From a gamma proteobacterium NOR5-3 (lineage in GTDB: Bacteria; Pseudomonadota; Gammaproteobacteria; Pseudomonadales; Halieaceae), in NCBI GenBank assembly GCA_000158155.1, contig DS999405.1:1353738-1417737 (forward strand): a DNA stretch of 64,000 bases, read 5' to 3'. The notes beneath the pieces were generated by a model, which saw only the letters and a program-made list of their open reading frames with translations, did not search any database and was not told the DNA's origin. A program made the position numbers and the translations under genes. This document shows, piece after piece, positions 1 through 9,879 of the stretch; positions within the stretch are counted from its first letter, which is position 1, and every line of letters starts with the position of its first letter.

Positions 1-94
1 GACGGGTCGCGTAACAACTTTTTATGGACTGCCCCTTGTAAGGCGCGGCGAGGAAGTACAAAATACGGGAATTATTCTCTTATACTGGAATCAC

Positions 95-1123
95 ATGCGC
101 GCACTTGTAAAAAAAGAAGCGGCTCCGGGACTTTGCTTGGACGACGTAGCTCAGCCGGAACCGGGGATTAACGATGTGCTGATCAAGGTTCGCCGCACCG
201 CCATCTGCGGCACAGACATGCACATTTACAACTGGGATGACTGGGCACAGCGAACCATTCCCGTGCCCATGGTTGTGGGGCATGAGTTCGTCGGCGAAAT
301 TGTCGAGGTCGGCAGCAACGTCAATGACTTCAAGCCCGGGCAGATCGTCTCGGGTGAAGGTCACGTTGTCTGCGGCCGCTGTCGTAACTGCATGGCGGGT
401 CGCCGACACCTGTGCAGCGATAACAGCGGTATCGGTGTAGATCGCCCCGGCGCGTTCGCCGAGTACCTGACTCTCCCCATGTCCAACGTCTGGGAGCACG
501 CCCCGGGCATTGATCTGGATGTGGCCGCTCTTTTCGACCCCCTGGGCAACGCCGTGCACACTGCCTTGCAGTTCGACCTTCTGGGTGAAGATGTTTTGAT
601 CACAGGGGCCGGCCCCATCGGCTCCATGGCCGCTGCGGTTTGTCGCCACGCAGGTGCTCGCCATGTTGTCATTACGGATGTGATCGATGAACGCCTTGCC
701 CTGGCCGCAACCCTGGGCGCAACGCGCACAGTCAATGTCATGAACGAATCCCTCTCCGAGGTCAAACAGGAACTGGGAATGCGCGAAGGCTTTGATGTGG
801 GTCTGGAGATGTCAGGCAACCCCCAGGCGCTCAGCGATCAGATCACCCATATGTGCCACGGCGGCAAAATTGCCATACTGGGTATTCCCGCACAAAACAC
901 GGCGATTGACTGGAGTCAGGTGATCTTCAACATGCTCACTCTCAAAGGCATTTACGGCCGTGAGATGTACGAGACCTGGTACAAGATGTCAGTGATGATT
1001 CAAACGGGCCTTGATATCAGTCCCGTCATTACTCACCGCATGCACTATAGCGACTTCGACGAAGGATTTACGGCCATGAACAATGGCAGTGCCAGTAAAG
1101 TTATTCTGAGCTGGGACGACTAG
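95..1123 (+). CDS. tdh: L-threonine 3-dehydrogenase
   Basis: Zinc-dependent medium-chain dehydrogenase that oxidises L-threonine to 2-amino-3-ketobutyrate with NAD+, in the cytoplasm. The 342-aa length is the usual length of the family. Visible features: catalytic zinc ligand C38 in AICGTD, H63-E64 in GHEF, the four structural zinc cysteines C93, C96, C99 and C107, and the dinucleotide-binding motif GAGPIG at 171-176. The next gene (15-bp gap) encodes the second enzyme of the same route, so the pair forms the classic threonine-to-glycine operon. The ATG is preceded by GGAA at a short spacing. A TATACT hexamer at 81-86 lies only 9 bp before the ATG, so if it is the -10 element the transcript would be nearly leaderless; no good -35 is visible. 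Confidence 0.96.
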   Translation: MRALVKKEAAPGLCLDDVAQPEPGINDVLIKVRRTAICGTDMHIYNWDDWAQRTIPVPMVVGHEFVGEIVEVGSNVNDFKPGQIVSGEGHVVCGRCRNCMAGRRHLCSDNSGIGVDRPGAFAEYLTLPMSNVWEHAPGIDLDVAALFDPLGNAVHTALQFDLLGEDVLITGAGPIGSMAAAVCRHAGARHVVITDVIDERLALAATLGATRTVNVMNESLSEVKQELGMREGFDVGLEMSGNPQALSDQITHMCHGGKIAILGIPAQNTAIDWSQVIFNMLTLKGIYGREMYETWYKMSVMIQTGLDISPVITHRMHYSDFDEGFTAMNNGSASKVILSWDD

Positions 1124-1138
1124 ACAAGGAGTCAGATT

Positions 1139-2326
1139 ATGTACGGTAACTTTCAGGCGCATCTGCGCGAAGAGCTGCAGGGCATTCGTGATGCGGGTCT
1201 GTATAAAGACGAGATAGAGTTCACCAGTGCCCAGGGCGCTCATGTGGCCATCGCCGGCAGCCCGAACGTACTCAATCTCTGCGCCAATAACTATTTGGGC
1301 CTGGCGGAACACCCTGAGGTCAAAGCCGCCGCTGCAAAGGGTCTGGACGAATGGGGCTACGGAATGGCATCCGTGCGCTTTATCTGCGGGACCCAGAGCC
1401 TGCATAAAGAACTGGAAAGTGCACTGGCAGCGTTTCTGGGCCTGGAAGCCTGCATCCTCTACCCCTCGGGCTTTGATGCCAACGGCGGCCTGTTCGAAAC
1501 GCTGTTCGGCGCTGAGGATGCCATCATCTCCGACGCACTGAATCACGCGAGCATCATTGACGGCGTGCGTCTGTGCAAAGCGCAGCGCTACCGCTACGCG
1601 AACAATGACATGCAGGATCTGGAGACGCAGCTTCAGGCAGCCAATGCGGCCGGCGCGAGGTTCAAGCTCATCACCACCGACGGCGTGTTCTCCATGGATG
1701 GCAGCATCGCGCAGCTGGATAAAATCTGTGATCTGGCCGAGCAGTACGGCGCCCTAGTGCATTTTGACGACTGCCACGCCACCGGTTTTCTCGGCGCGCA
1801 GGGACGGGGTACGCACGAGTATCACCAGTGTATGGACCGCGTGGACATCATTACGGGCACGCTGGGCAAAGCCCTGGGCGGCGCCAGCGGTGGTTTTACC
1901 GCCGCGCGCTCAGAAGTTGTGGATCTCCTTCGCCAGCGCTCGCGCCCCTATCTGTTTTCCAATACCGTCGCACCACCGGTCGTGGCCGGGGCCCTGCAGG
2001 CACTCACGCTTGTTCAGACCCAGCCCGAACTACGCAAACAGCTACAGGAAAACTCAGCGTATTTTCGCAAAGCGCTGGAAGCCGAAGGGTTCGAGTTGCT
2101 CCCGGGAGATCATCCCATCATTCCAGTCATGCTGCATGATGCGAACCGCGCCGCGGCGATGGCTGCGCATATTCGTCAGCAAGGCGTGCATGTCGTAGCC
2201 TTTTCTTTTCCGGTAGTGCCCAAAGGTCAGGCCCGTATTCGCACGCAAGTGTCTGCCGCGCTCACCCAGGATGATCTTGATCGCGCCATCGCTGCCTTTG
2301 TCTCCGCCCGGGATGCCATAGGCTAA
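1139..2326 (+). CDS. kbl: glycine C-acetyltransferase (2-amino-3-ketobutyrate CoA ligase)
   Basis: PLP-dependent alpha-oxoamine synthase family enzyme that cleaves 2-amino-3-ketobutyrate with CoA to glycine and acetyl-CoA, completing threonine degradation begun by tdh. The 395-aa protein has the full family length. Seen in the sequence: substrate/PLP site motif [10 protein letters not shown] near 210-219, the SDALNHAS motif near 131-138, and the PLP-lysine K244 within TLGKALGG. It starts 15 bp after the tdh stop with an AAGGAG ribosome binding site, so co-transcription is very likely. Nothing unusual. Confidence 0.96.
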   Translation: MYGNFQAHLREELQGIRDAGLYKDEIEFTSAQGAHVAIAGSPNVLNLCANNYLGLAEHPEVKAAAAKGLDEWGYGMASVRFICGTQSLHKELESALAAFLGLEACILYPSGFDANGGLFETLFGAEDAIISDALNHASIIDGVRLCKAQRYRYANNDMQDLETQLQAANAAGARFKLITTDGVFSMDGSIAQLDKICDLAEQYGALVHFDDCHATGFLGAQGRGTHEYHQCMDRVDIITGTLGKALGGASGGFTAARSEVVDLLRQRSRPYLFSNTVAPPVVAGALQALTLVQTQPELRKQLQENSAYFRKALEAEGFELLPGDHPIIPVMLHDANRAAAMAAHIRQQGVHVVAFSFPVVPKGQARIRTQVSAALTQDDLDRAIAAFVSARDAIG

Positions 2327-2617
2327 TTCTTGAAGTCGGCTGAATGCGGCGAGACAAACGGCAGCCCTTTGAGCTGCTCGCGCATCTCCAGCAACGCCTC
2401 GACAGTGCTACATTCCGGCCTTGTGCCAGCTGTGACATCGCCTGACGACGCGTAGCGGTTCGACGCCGTTTTGCTCGAGCGTCCATCGAGCGCGTTGTTT
2501 AAAACTCTGGCGCCGATGGAGATGCGCGAGCAGCTCGAGGGAAGCGGGGTCGAATCGCCCAAAACATCCACAAAGCAAAAGGTTGAGAGAGACAGTTACT
2601 GAAATCCGCGATGAATC
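2327..2617. other. 291-bp gap between converging genes, no convincing gene
   Basis: Lies between the stops of kbl (plus) and the phytanoyl-CoA dioxygenase (minus). It holds the 20-bp inverted repeat described separately and short open frames on both strands (82 codons at 2323-2571 minus). No ribosome binding site or known domain supports these frames. No typical hairpin with a T-run is visible. A decayed gene remnant is the likeliest content. Confidence 0.5.
2371..2536. repeat. perfect 20-bp inverted repeat in the kbl/phyH convergent gap
   Basis: Positions 2371-2390 (starting GAGCTGCTCG) are the exact reverse complement of 2517-2536 (ending GAGCAGCTC), separated by 126 bp; pairing continues imperfectly for a few bases on the inner side. 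On the minus strand the left arm can be read as LEMREQLKG near the end of an 82-codon open frame (2323-2571), and on the plus strand the right arm reads MEMREQLEGS in an open frame ending near 2580. The arms may therefore be remnants of an inverted duplication of a coding end, or a long-stem structure between two converging genes. Neither reading frame resembles a family I know. Confidence 0.7.
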
Positions 2618-3505
2618 CTAAAAAAGCCCGGGGTAATCCTGCCAGTAATAGCAAAGATCCCGGGCATGCCAGTCCCGGTACACGTACTCCCAATCAAGCT
2701 CGGGAATACGCCAGGCGTGATGAGGCTCCAGGTTGGTAGAAAACACGGGGGCGCCGTAATCACAAAAGCGCGTATCAACGCTCAAGCGAACGCGCTGTTT
2801 GTCGACGTTAGGCTGTGCTCGGTGCACGGTTTGGGAATGAAAGATAATCACATCGCCGGCGGTTACGTCAGAAACATGCCACAGCGTTTCCCCGGGATAG
2901 ATCTCACACTGCACGCCTCCTACCCCCTGAGCCTGAAAAACGGGCCGCACGCCTCCCGCGTGGGAGCCGGGCAAAATCGTTAATCGACCCATGGCCTCAT
3001 CGGCGTCATGCAGTGCAATCCAGATACCGGCCATGGTAGGTCCCGCATGATGCGAGAACGCGTCCTGATGCGGCGGCGTTTCAAAACCCAGTTTGCGCGG
3101 TGCTGCAACACGCGCCATCTTCATGGGGTAAACAAACACATCCGGACCCGCCACCAACTCCATCAAGCGCTGAACCTCGCACCGATGGAAAAGTCGATGC
3201 AAAGACTCCAGTGCCTGTACTTTGGGATAGAGCCTGTCCCACAGGGGGTCGCTTTCGAAAAAAGGCTCCCCGGCGAGAATCGGTGATCCTGCGCTATCGT
3301 CCCAGCGAATGTGCGGGCCCAGCACTGACAGCATGTCCCGCAAGACGGGCTCCACCGTGGAGGCATCAAGAGCGCGAGGAAAATAGAGATAGCCCTCAGC
3401 CTGAAATCTTGCCCGCAGCGTTTCCTGACCCTCAACCACATCGGAGCGTGTTAAGGGCCGATAATCAACCTCTACAAAACTCGGCGCTGTACCCACCGCC
3501 AACAT
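2618..3505 (-). CDS. phytanoyl-CoA dioxygenase family protein (Fe(II)/2-oxoglutarate oxygenase)
   Basis: Non-haem iron, 2-oxoglutarate-dependent oxygenase of the PhyH family; substrate unknown. The 295-aa protein shows the expected iron triad H146-x-D148 (PPHQDAF) and H228 (TVHRAQP), followed by arginines at 238/240 for 2-oxoglutarate binding, and the LTILPGSH motif near 175-182. No signal peptide is seen, so it should be cytoplasmic. The ATG lies 3 bp after the stop of the upstream amidohydrolase, with a GAGG ribosome binding site inside that gene, so the two are translationally coupled. The pairing suggests joint catabolism of one compound, which is inference. Confidence 0.85.
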   Translation of the reverse strand: MLAVGTAPSFVEVDYRPLTRSDVVEGQETLRARFQAEGYLYFPRALDASTVEPVLRDMLSVLGPHIRWDDSAGSPILAGEPFFESDPLWDRLYPKVQALESLHRLFHRCEVQRLMELVAGPDVFVYPMKMARVAAPRKLGFETPPHQDAFSHHAGPTMAGIWIALHDADEAMGRLTILPGSHAGGVRPVFQAQGVGGVQCEIYPGETLWHVSDVTAGDVIIFHSQTVHRAQPNVDKQRVRLSVDTRFCDYGAPVFSTNLEPHHAWRIPELDWEYVYRDWHARDLCYYWQDYPGLF

Positions 3506-3508
3506 CCG

Positions 3509-5212
3509 CTATTCCTCATCCTGCTGGTAAACCAGCCGGCCCTCTTTGTAGGTGGCACGAACCTGCAGCTTATCAAGATCACTCGGATCCACGGTGAGCG
3601 GATTATCAGACAGCACCACCAGATCAGCGAGCTTACCTAGCTCCAGGCTGCCCTTATCCGACTCCTCAAAGTGCTGCCATGCAGGCCAGATCGTCAGGGC
3701 CCGCAAACCGGTCATCACATCGACCCGATGCTGTGCCCCCAGCACGGCCCCGCTACGGGTCGTTCGCGTAACCGTTGCAGACAACACGCGCATAGAGTCG
3801 GGGTTTGCCACTGGCGCATCGTGATGCGAGCCAAACATCATGCCCCGCTCCCTCACCCAACCCGTGGGTGAAATATTCTCGGCGCGCTCGGGCCCCAATA
3901 CGGAGTCCCGGTGCCAGTCGCCCCAGTAGAAGGTGTGCATAGGAAACAGCGACGGGAACACATCCAGCTCATCGAGCGCCACAACCTGCTCCTTGCGTAA
4001 AACCTGCCCGTGTATCAGCACGGGCCGCAACTCGACATCCGGATGCTTCTCCCGCGCAAAGCGCAGGGCATTGAGCAAGGCATCTGTCGATGCATCTCCA
4101 TTGGAATGCACCAGGATCTGCCAGCCTTCATCAAAAGCCCGCATCACATTACGGTTAACGGTCTCCACATCGATCGCCGGGTAGCCCACATAGCTCTCGT
4201 CCTGGCCCTGCGGCGGCACGTGGTATGGGTGACTCAGCCAAGCGGTCTTACCTTGAGGAGATCCGTCTATGGTCAGCTTCACGCCCCCCACACGGTAACG
4301 GTTCTGGTAAGAGCGTGATGGCGATAACTCTTCGACCATCAACATATCCGGATAAGACACGAGGTCGATCGCCAGTTCACCCCGATCAGCTACCCGCTTC
4401 ATTGCGGCCATAGCCTCGGGGTTCGCACGCCCTTCCTGCGCTGTGGTGTAGCCAAAACTTGCCATGGAGGCCGTGCCAGCCAGTACCATCCGGTCTTGCA
4501 AATCTTCGTCGGCAGCAGCCAATGCGGTGAAAATGAGCCGGAAAAACGCGTATTCTTCGGCGACACCATTAGGTTGTTTGCCATCGCTCTCGCGGCGAAA
4601 TGCACCCCCATCAGGGTCCGGCGTGTCCGGACCCACACCCGCCATCTTCAAACCCAGAGTGTTTGCGACGCCCAGATGCGCCGACTGGTGAATCAGTAAT
4701 ATGGGAACAGTGGTCGAAACTGCATCCAGGTCCTGCCGCGTTGGATGCGCAAGCTCGGCAAGCTGAGAATCATCGTAGCCAAAGCCGATAACCCAGCCTA
4801 GCTCTTGCAGCAACTGCGGCTCACTTTTTATATAGTCACGCAATAATCTTTGCAGGCTTGCCACACTCGCGCCCTCGCCATCTGGCGGTGGCAGGAGATT
4901 GGCGCTCATGGCCTGCACGCCGATAAAATTCGCGTGACTGTGTGAATCTACAAAACCGGGAAGCAAGGCCTGCCCTTTAAGATCGATACCTCGGGTGTTT
5001 TTATCAGCAAGTGCCAACAACTCATCGCTGTCACCGACAGCGATGATTCTCCCCCCCTCAATCGCGAGCGCTTCTGCGACCCGGTCTTCGCCGTCCATGG
5101 TGATCACGGGGCCACCGAAAAAAATCGTGTCGGGCGCAGCGACGCTGGACAGCGCAATCGCGGCAAGCAACACCCCCGAGAGTAACTCTCGGGCAGACTG
5201 GAACAATTTCAT
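3509..5212 (-). CDS. exported amidohydrolase family protein (YtcJ-like, Amidohydro_3)
   Basis: Metal-dependent hydrolase of the amidohydrolase superfamily. The first 25 residues form a Sec-type signal peptide ending near SSVAAPD, so it acts in the periplasm. Seen: the N-terminal beta-sandwich segment ending in a GFVDSHSHAN motif (HxH metal ligands), a histidine in VLIHGQ about two thirds along, GSHHDAPV, and the closing LELGKLADLVVLSDNP motif typical of the superfamily. The length of 567 aa fits YtcJ-type members. Substrate is not deducible. It is the upstream partner of the PhyH oxygenase gene. Confidence 0.88.
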   Translation of the reverse strand: MKLFQSARELLSGVLLAAIALSSVAAPDTIFFGGPVITMDGEDRVAEALAIEGGRIIAVGDSDELLALADKNTRGIDLKGQALLPGFVDSHSHANFIGVQAMSANLLPPPDGEGASVASLQRLLRDYIKSEPQLLQELGWVIGFGYDDSQLAELAHPTRQDLDAVSTTVPILLIHQSAHLGVANTLGLKMAGVGPDTPDPDGGAFRRESDGKQPNGVAEEYAFFRLIFTALAAADEDLQDRMVLAGTASMASFGYTTAQEGRANPEAMAAMKRVADRGELAIDLVSYPDMLMVEELSPSRSYQNRYRVGGVKLTIDGSPQGKTAWLSHPYHVPPQGQDESYVGYPAIDVETVNRNVMRAFDEGWQILVHSNGDASTDALLNALRFAREKHPDVELRPVLIHGQVLRKEQVVALDELDVFPSLFPMHTFYWGDWHRDSVLGPERAENISPTGWVRERGMMFGSHHDAPVANPDSMRVLSATVTRTTRSGAVLGAQHRVDVMTGLRALTIWPAWQHFEESDKGSLELGKLADLVVLSDNPLTVDPSDLDKLQVRATYKEGRLVYQQDEE

Positions 5213-5309
5213 CGTTTTTATATCTCCATTCTCTTACACCAATTCCGACTCTTGCTTCACTGAAGCTGCTAACTCGCGGACCTCGGTGTGGCAACAACAA
5301 ACACTCAAC

Positions 5310-5981
5310 TCACTCTCCGACTTCTTCATGCTCAATAATCCAGGCTTCTTTGTTAGCCAGGGACATCCACTCCTGCAGATCCGCATCTGCTAACCAGTGA
5401 GCGACATAGGCCTGGGCCGGCACAGGAAGGTCCAGCGCATAAGCATTGAATCGTACCGCCACCGGCGCAAACATCGCATCGGCAATGCTAAAGTCACCGA
5501 GCAACCATGTGGAGCTTCCACTTTGCTGCCTGGCCGTCTGCCAAAGCTCACTGACCCGCTGCACATCACTCTGTGCATTATCGCTACAAGTCAGCCTACG
5601 CTGGCGGGCTCGACAATTCATTGGCAGTTCCTCGCGCAAAGCGGCAAAACCACTGTGCATCTCCGCCGCCATAGCACGGCCCAAGGCGCGCAATCTGGAG
5701 TCTGCTGGCCATAACCGGGAATCCGCATAGCGCTCACTCACCGTCTCAGCGATCGCCAGAGAATCCCATACATACTCCTCTCCCATCCACAGTACCGGGA
5801 CACGTCTGGTGGGCGAATACCCGGCAATACGCTCCTCAAATTCCGGGGTATCCATGGGTAACACAATGAGCTCAGGATCGATTCCGGCTTTACGCAGTGT
5901 CAACCAGGCGCGCAAAGACCAGGAAGAGTAATTACGATTCCCGCATATCAGCTTCATGTCCGAGGGAGTGTGAAAAGACAT
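5310..5981 (-). CDS. glutathione S-transferase family protein
   Basis: Cytoplasmic GST-fold protein of 223 aa. The N-terminal thioredoxin-like domain has the motif NYSSWSLRAWL, with serines in the position of the glutathione-activating residue, and a DSLAI segment that binds the glutamyl moiety; an all-helical C-terminal domain follows with ADAMFAPVAVR. ATG 5981 has a GGTGA ribosome binding site; the internal ATG at 5957 (MKLICGN) is the start most homologues would use, so eight extra residues are possible. A short inverted repeat (TGCGA/TCGCA, 6004-6020) lies just upstream. Substrate unknown. Confidence 0.88.
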   Translation of the reverse strand: MSFHTPSDMKLICGNRNYSSWSLRAWLTLRKAGIDPELIVLPMDTPEFEERIAGYSPTRRVPVLWMGEEYVWDSLAIAETVSERYADSRLWPADSRLRALGRAMAAEMHSGFAALREELPMNCRARQRRLTCSDNAQSDVQRVSELWQTARQQSGSSTWLLGDFSIADAMFAPVAVRFNAYALDLPVPAQAYVAHWLADADLQEWMSLANKEAWIIEHEEVGE

Positions 5982-6147
5982 AAGTCACCAAAAAACAAAT
6001 TAATGCGACAGCTTATCGCAAGTTCTGCGTATAGGAACTCAATAACAGCAGCTTTGGGGCTGGGAAAGCCATGCAACAACACTCTATTATGTCGTCTGAG
6101 CTGACTTCTACACTCGTGCCCAAGAAAGGCCCAGGCAAACCTCAACT

Positions 6148-6627
6148 GTGCTTAAACGTATTACATTGCTTACGCTCGCTCTCTGGCTTAGCGCCTGCGC
6201 GAGTAATCCCGACGATGCTCGCCCCCCGGGCAAAGAACATTGTGAGTCGTTTTTTATCTATGTTCTGTGTATCTCTGATCTCGATGCCGACGGCCAGGTC
6301 GATTACATGTACTTTGACGACACCCGGGAAATCTTCATGTATGCCGATAGCATGTTGAGCCGGCTCAAAACCGTCCTTCCCTTACACGCCTGCGCGATTC
6401 CCATGAGTGCCAGCACCCGCGACTACAGCTCCCAGCTGCTTTACAGTGACGACCTGAGTCTTTCAGCGCGTCTCGCAGTGAAAGCTAAACTGGCCGTGAG
6501 CTACCGTGCCGCACAACCCGCTGTCGATGCCTGTAACGCATCCTTAAATCCAGGCGCGGCGCCCGCCGAGACACAGCAGCGCCCCTTTGATGATGATGAC
6601 GACTGGCTGGAAGAGTCACATTTATGA
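6148..6627 (+). CDS. small lipoprotein of unknown function
   Basis: A 159-aa predicted lipoprotein starting with GTG; the lipobox LSAC puts the acylated cysteine at residue 17. The body contains an EF-hand-like acidic loop, DLDADGQVDYMYFDD, near 49-63, and an acidic aspartate run near the C-terminus. I recognise no family. It overlaps the DUF1800 gene by 4 bp (ATGA at 6624-6627), so it belongs to that exported protein operon and probably works with it, perhaps as a surface-anchored, calcium-binding accessory. That role is a guess from context. Confidence 0.75.
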   Translation: MLKRITLLTLALWLSACASNPDDARPPGKEHCESFFIYVLCISDLDADGQVDYMYFDDTREIFMYADSMLSRLKTVLPLHACAIPMSASTRDYSSQLLYSDDLSLSARLAVKAKLAVSYRAAQPAVDACNASLNPGAAPAETQQRPFDDDDDWLEESHL

Positions 6628-8393
6628 GTCTCGCGACAGCAATGACCCTGGGGACATCCACGTTTCGGGGGAGTGTCCTGGTGCTGTCATTGCTGGCGGT
6701 GACGGCCTGCGGCGGCGGATCCGGAGGCGAAGCCGGCATCGCCACACCGACATCGGCGCCCGACACGTCGGCCCCACAAGACCCGGTGATCAACAATGAT
6801 CCCGCAGAGGGCGTCCCCCAGCTAAGAGGTATCTACGGCGCCTCACGGTTGGCATCCCGCGCAAGTTTTGGCGCCAGCTTCGCTTCTATTGAGTACATTG
6901 AAAGCCTCGGCCAGGACGCGTGGATTGAGGAACAATTCTCTCTCCCGATAAGTTCCCATGACGCGGTTGTCGACGCGCTTCTCCTTCGCGAAGCGGCCGG
7001 TGACTTTGACGAAATAGCCGAGCGCGAAAACAACGACAATATTGCCGCGGTTTTCGGTCGAGCGGCCTGGTGGCACACCAGTATCACCGCCCAAGACCAG
7101 CTTCGACAGCGGGTCGCTTACTCCCTCAGCCAGATTTTCGTCATCTCCGACGAGGTCAATGCCCTGCTACTGAGCCCCTATGGAACCAGTAACTATTACG
7201 ACATGCTGCTTGAGCATGCCTTCGGCAATGTTCGCGACCTACTTCGGGACGTCAGCCTCCACCCGGCGATGGGGATCTACCTCAGCCATCTCAACAACGC
7301 CAGGAGTGATCCGGAAACCGGCACCTTTCCCGATGAGAACTATGCCCGGGAGGTAATGCAGCTCTTCTCTATCGGCCTGTTTGAGCTCAACCCCGACGGC
7401 AGCGAGAAGTTGAGCGATGATGGTCAACCGATTCCCACCTACAACAACGATGATATTCGCCAGTTTGCCAAGATTTACACGGGGCTCTCCTGGGGAGGAC
7501 TGAACAATCGCTTTGGCTCGAATCGCTCCAACTTCACCGAGCCCATGCGCATGTTCGACGACTTCCACGAACAGGACGAAAAGAAGCTGCTCAACGGGCA
7601 GGTAGTTCCCGCCGGTCAGGATGGACTCTCGGACATCGACGCTGCCATAGATAATCTGTTTTTCCATCCAAACATCGCTCCGTTTCTGGGCAAGCAACTC
7701 ATACAACGCCTTGTCACCAGCAACCCATCGCCCGACTACGTGGCCCGGGTAAGCGCCGCCTTCGAGGACAACGGCAATGGTGAACGGGGTGACATGCGCA
7801 GCATCCTTCGCGCCATTCTCCTCGATCCCGAGGCACTGGCAGAACCGGATCCTGAATCGACATTCGGCAAGCTTCGAGAGCCCCTGCTGCGCTACACGGC
7901 CATGCTAAGACAGCTGAGCGTCTCATCCCCCGATGGCTTTTATGCCAATCTGGGATTCTTTGTTCAGCAACTCATCCAGCAGCACCCTATGTCTGCGCCC
8001 AGCGTGTTCAATTTTTACTCTCCCAGTCATCAACCGATCGGAGAACTGGCGGAGCAAGGACTGGTCTCACCCGAACTTCAGATCACCAACAGCAACAGCG
8101 TTATCGAGATTTCCAACCTTATGCGTTACGCCGTGGTGGCAGATCTGGTAAACGACCTGAGTGACCCACCTTTCTTTAAAGCGACCTTAGGTTTGGACGA
8201 CTTTCTGCCACTGGCGGAGGAGCCCCAGGCTCTGCTGGACCGTCTGGATACCATATTCACTTACGGTACGCTCACCAACGACACGCGAGAAGCGATCCTG
8301 GAGCTAGTGAGCCTCATAGATGAGCCTGAACTTCGAGTTCGCATTGCTGCTTACTTGATCCTCATATCACCCGATTACGCCGTGGAGATCTGA
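6624..8393 (+). CDS. DUF1800 family lipoprotein
   Basis: Exported protein of 589 aa with a lipobox AVTAC (acylated C29) followed by a glycine/serine linker. The body matches the DUF1800 family: an N-terminal LASRASFG segment near residue 75, the signature FPDENYAREVMQLFSIGLFELN near the middle, and later HPFxGKQL-like and SAPSVFNFYSP motifs. The biochemical function of the family is not established. It is 2 bp upstream of a DUF1501 gene, the standard partner in planctomycetes and many proteobacteria. Start is fixed by the ATGA overlap with the preceding lipoprotein gene. Confidence 0.92.
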   Translation: MSLATAMTLGTSTFRGSVLVLSLLAVTACGGGSGGEAGIATPTSAPDTSAPQDPVINNDPAEGVPQLRGIYGASRLASRASFGASFASIEYIESLGQDAWIEEQFSLPISSHDAVVDALLLREAAGDFDEIAERENNDNIAAVFGRAAWWHTSITAQDQLRQRVAYSLSQIFVISDEVNALLLSPYGTSNYYDMLLEHAFGNVRDLLRDVSLHPAMGIYLSHLNNARSDPETGTFPDENYAREVMQLFSIGLFELNPDGSEKLSDDGQPIPTYNNDDIRQFAKIYTGLSWGGLNNRFGSNRSNFTEPMRMFDDFHEQDEKKLLNGQVVPAGQDGLSDIDAAIDNLFFHPNIAPFLGKQLIQRLVTSNPSPDYVARVSAAFEDNGNGERGDMRSILRAILLDPEALAEPDPESTFGKLREPLLRYTAMLRQLSVSSPDGFYANLGFFVQQLIQQHPMSAPSVFNFYSPSHQPIGELAEQGLVSPELQITNSNSVIEISNLMRYAVVADLVNDLSDPPFFKATLGLDDFLPLAEEPQALLDRLDTIFTYGTLTNDTREAILELVSLIDEPELRVRIAAYLILISPDYAVEI

Positions 8394-8395
8394 CG

Positions 8396-9793
8396 ATGCC
8401 TGCTAAAAATCAAATACTGCTGAAGCGGCGTCAATTTCTAAGCCACAGTTGCTCACTGGGGCTTGCCACGGCGACCCTGGGTTCCAGTCTTCTCCAACTC
8501 GGCCTCGCAAGACAGGCCAGTGCGCAAAGCAGCGACTACAAGGCACTCGTATGTATTCTCCTTGCGGGGGGCAACGATTCTTACAATATGCTTGTACCTA
8601 ATGACGCAGAGCACTACGCCCGCTATGCCGATATTCGTAGCGATCTCGCCCTGCCCCGCGAATCGCTGCTGGCACTACCTAATACCGATAGCAACGGCCG
8701 GAGCTTTGCACTACACCCCGGGATGAGCGGCCTGCAGTCTCTGTTTACCAATGGACAGGCGGCGACACTTGCCGGCGTTGGCACACTTTTGGAACCCATG
8801 GACAGTGCGTCTTTAGCGTCAGGCACTGCGAGCCTGCCCCTGGGCTTGTTCTCGCACTCGGATCAGATACAGCAGTGGCAAACAGCAGTGTCAGATGAAC
8901 GCATCGCGCAGGGATGGGGTGGACGCATCGCGGACATCCTGGAAGCCGGAAACCCGGCCAACGGAATATCCATGAACGTTTCCCTGGCGGGTAATAATGT
9001 GTTTCAAAGCGGTCTTGTCACCACACCCTATGCCATCTCCGCCAATGGAGACGGCGCTCCCGCCCTCGCCGGCTACAACGAAACAGGGGGCGAAGGAGAG
9101 TTTACCCGGGCCGCCATTGACAGTTTGCTGGCTGCCACGCAAAACAATATCTTCCGTCGCGAGTATGGCAATCGACTGTCGTCGGCCATTGAATCCCAGG
9201 TCACCTTTGTGGACGCCCTGGCGAGCGCCGAGGCACTGCCAAGCAGTTTTTCCGACGCGCCTTTCTCTGCTGCGCTGCGGCAGATAGCACGGGTCATTGC
9301 TGCCAGAGAAGTCCTCGGGGCGAGCCGACAAACATTCTTTATCACTGTAGGTGGCTGGGACCATCACGATGATGTCCTGGACAATCAGGCAGCGATGCTC
9401 CCTGCTATCGACACAGGACTTTTAGAGTTTCAAACGGCGATGAACGCCATGGGCCTGGCTGATCAGGTAACGACATTTACCACCTCGGACTTTGGTCGCA
9501 CACTGACTTCCAACGGAAAAGGTTCAGACCACGGCTGGGGTGGTCATCACATCGTTCTGGGCGGTGCGGTGAACGGCGGACGGTTTTATGGTGAATATCC
9601 GGATATTTATCCCAACAATCCTCTGGATGTTGGCCGCGGTATCTATGCGCCTACCACTTCGGTAGACGAGTACTTCGCCGAACTCGCCTTATGGTTTGAT
9701 GTCAGTGACAGTGATCTGAGTACGGTGCTGCCCAACGTGGGCCGTTTTTTCAGTGCCGGAGGAGGCGCCAAGCCTCTGGGTTTTCTCAGCTGA
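8396..9793 (+). CDS. DUF1501 family protein, Tat-exported
   Basis: 465-aa protein of the DUF1501 family, which has an alkaline-phosphatase/sulfatase-like fold and unproven function. A twin-arginine signal KRRQFLSH at residues 10-17 precedes a hydrophobic stretch ending at QASAQ, so a folded, perhaps metal-loaded, protein is sent to the periplasm. Family motifs seen: LAGGNDSYNMLVP near 54-66, TVGGWDHHDD near 317-326, FGRTLTSNGKGSDHGWGGH near 361-379 and GRFYGEYP. Translation is coupled to the DUF1800 gene (2-bp gap). Confidence 0.93.
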   Translation: MPAKNQILLKRRQFLSHSCSLGLATATLGSSLLQLGLARQASAQSSDYKALVCILLAGGNDSYNMLVPNDAEHYARYADIRSDLALPRESLLALPNTDSNGRSFALHPGMSGLQSLFTNGQAATLAGVGTLLEPMDSASLASGTASLPLGLFSHSDQIQQWQTAVSDERIAQGWGGRIADILEAGNPANGISMNVSLAGNNVFQSGLVTTPYAISANGDGAPALAGYNETGGEGEFTRAAIDSLLAATQNNIFRREYGNRLSSAIESQVTFVDALASAEALPSSFSDAPFSAALRQIARVIAAREVLGASRQTFFITVGGWDHHDDVLDNQAAMLPAIDTGLLEFQTAMNAMGLADQVTTFTTSDFGRTLTSNGKGSDHGWGGHHIVLGGAVNGGRFYGEYPDIYPNNPLDVGRGIYAPTTSVDEYFAELALWFDVSDSDLSTVLPNVGRFFSAGGGAKPLGFLS

Positions 9794-9879
9794 GCCAATA
9801 CTCAAGATCTATCAGGGGGCTGGGCAAGCGACTCGTGTTTTCCTATGCTGGCAGATCTCTTTGATACTGAGTCAAGCAA

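Noticed and set aside
1-94. Riboswitch upstream of tdh
   Set aside because: Less than 95 bp is available and no glycine- or threonine-type aptamer structure could be recognised.
2323-2571. 82-codon minus-strand frame as a real gene
   Set aside because: No ribosome site, no known family, and it contains one arm of the inverted repeat; listed only as a possible remnant.
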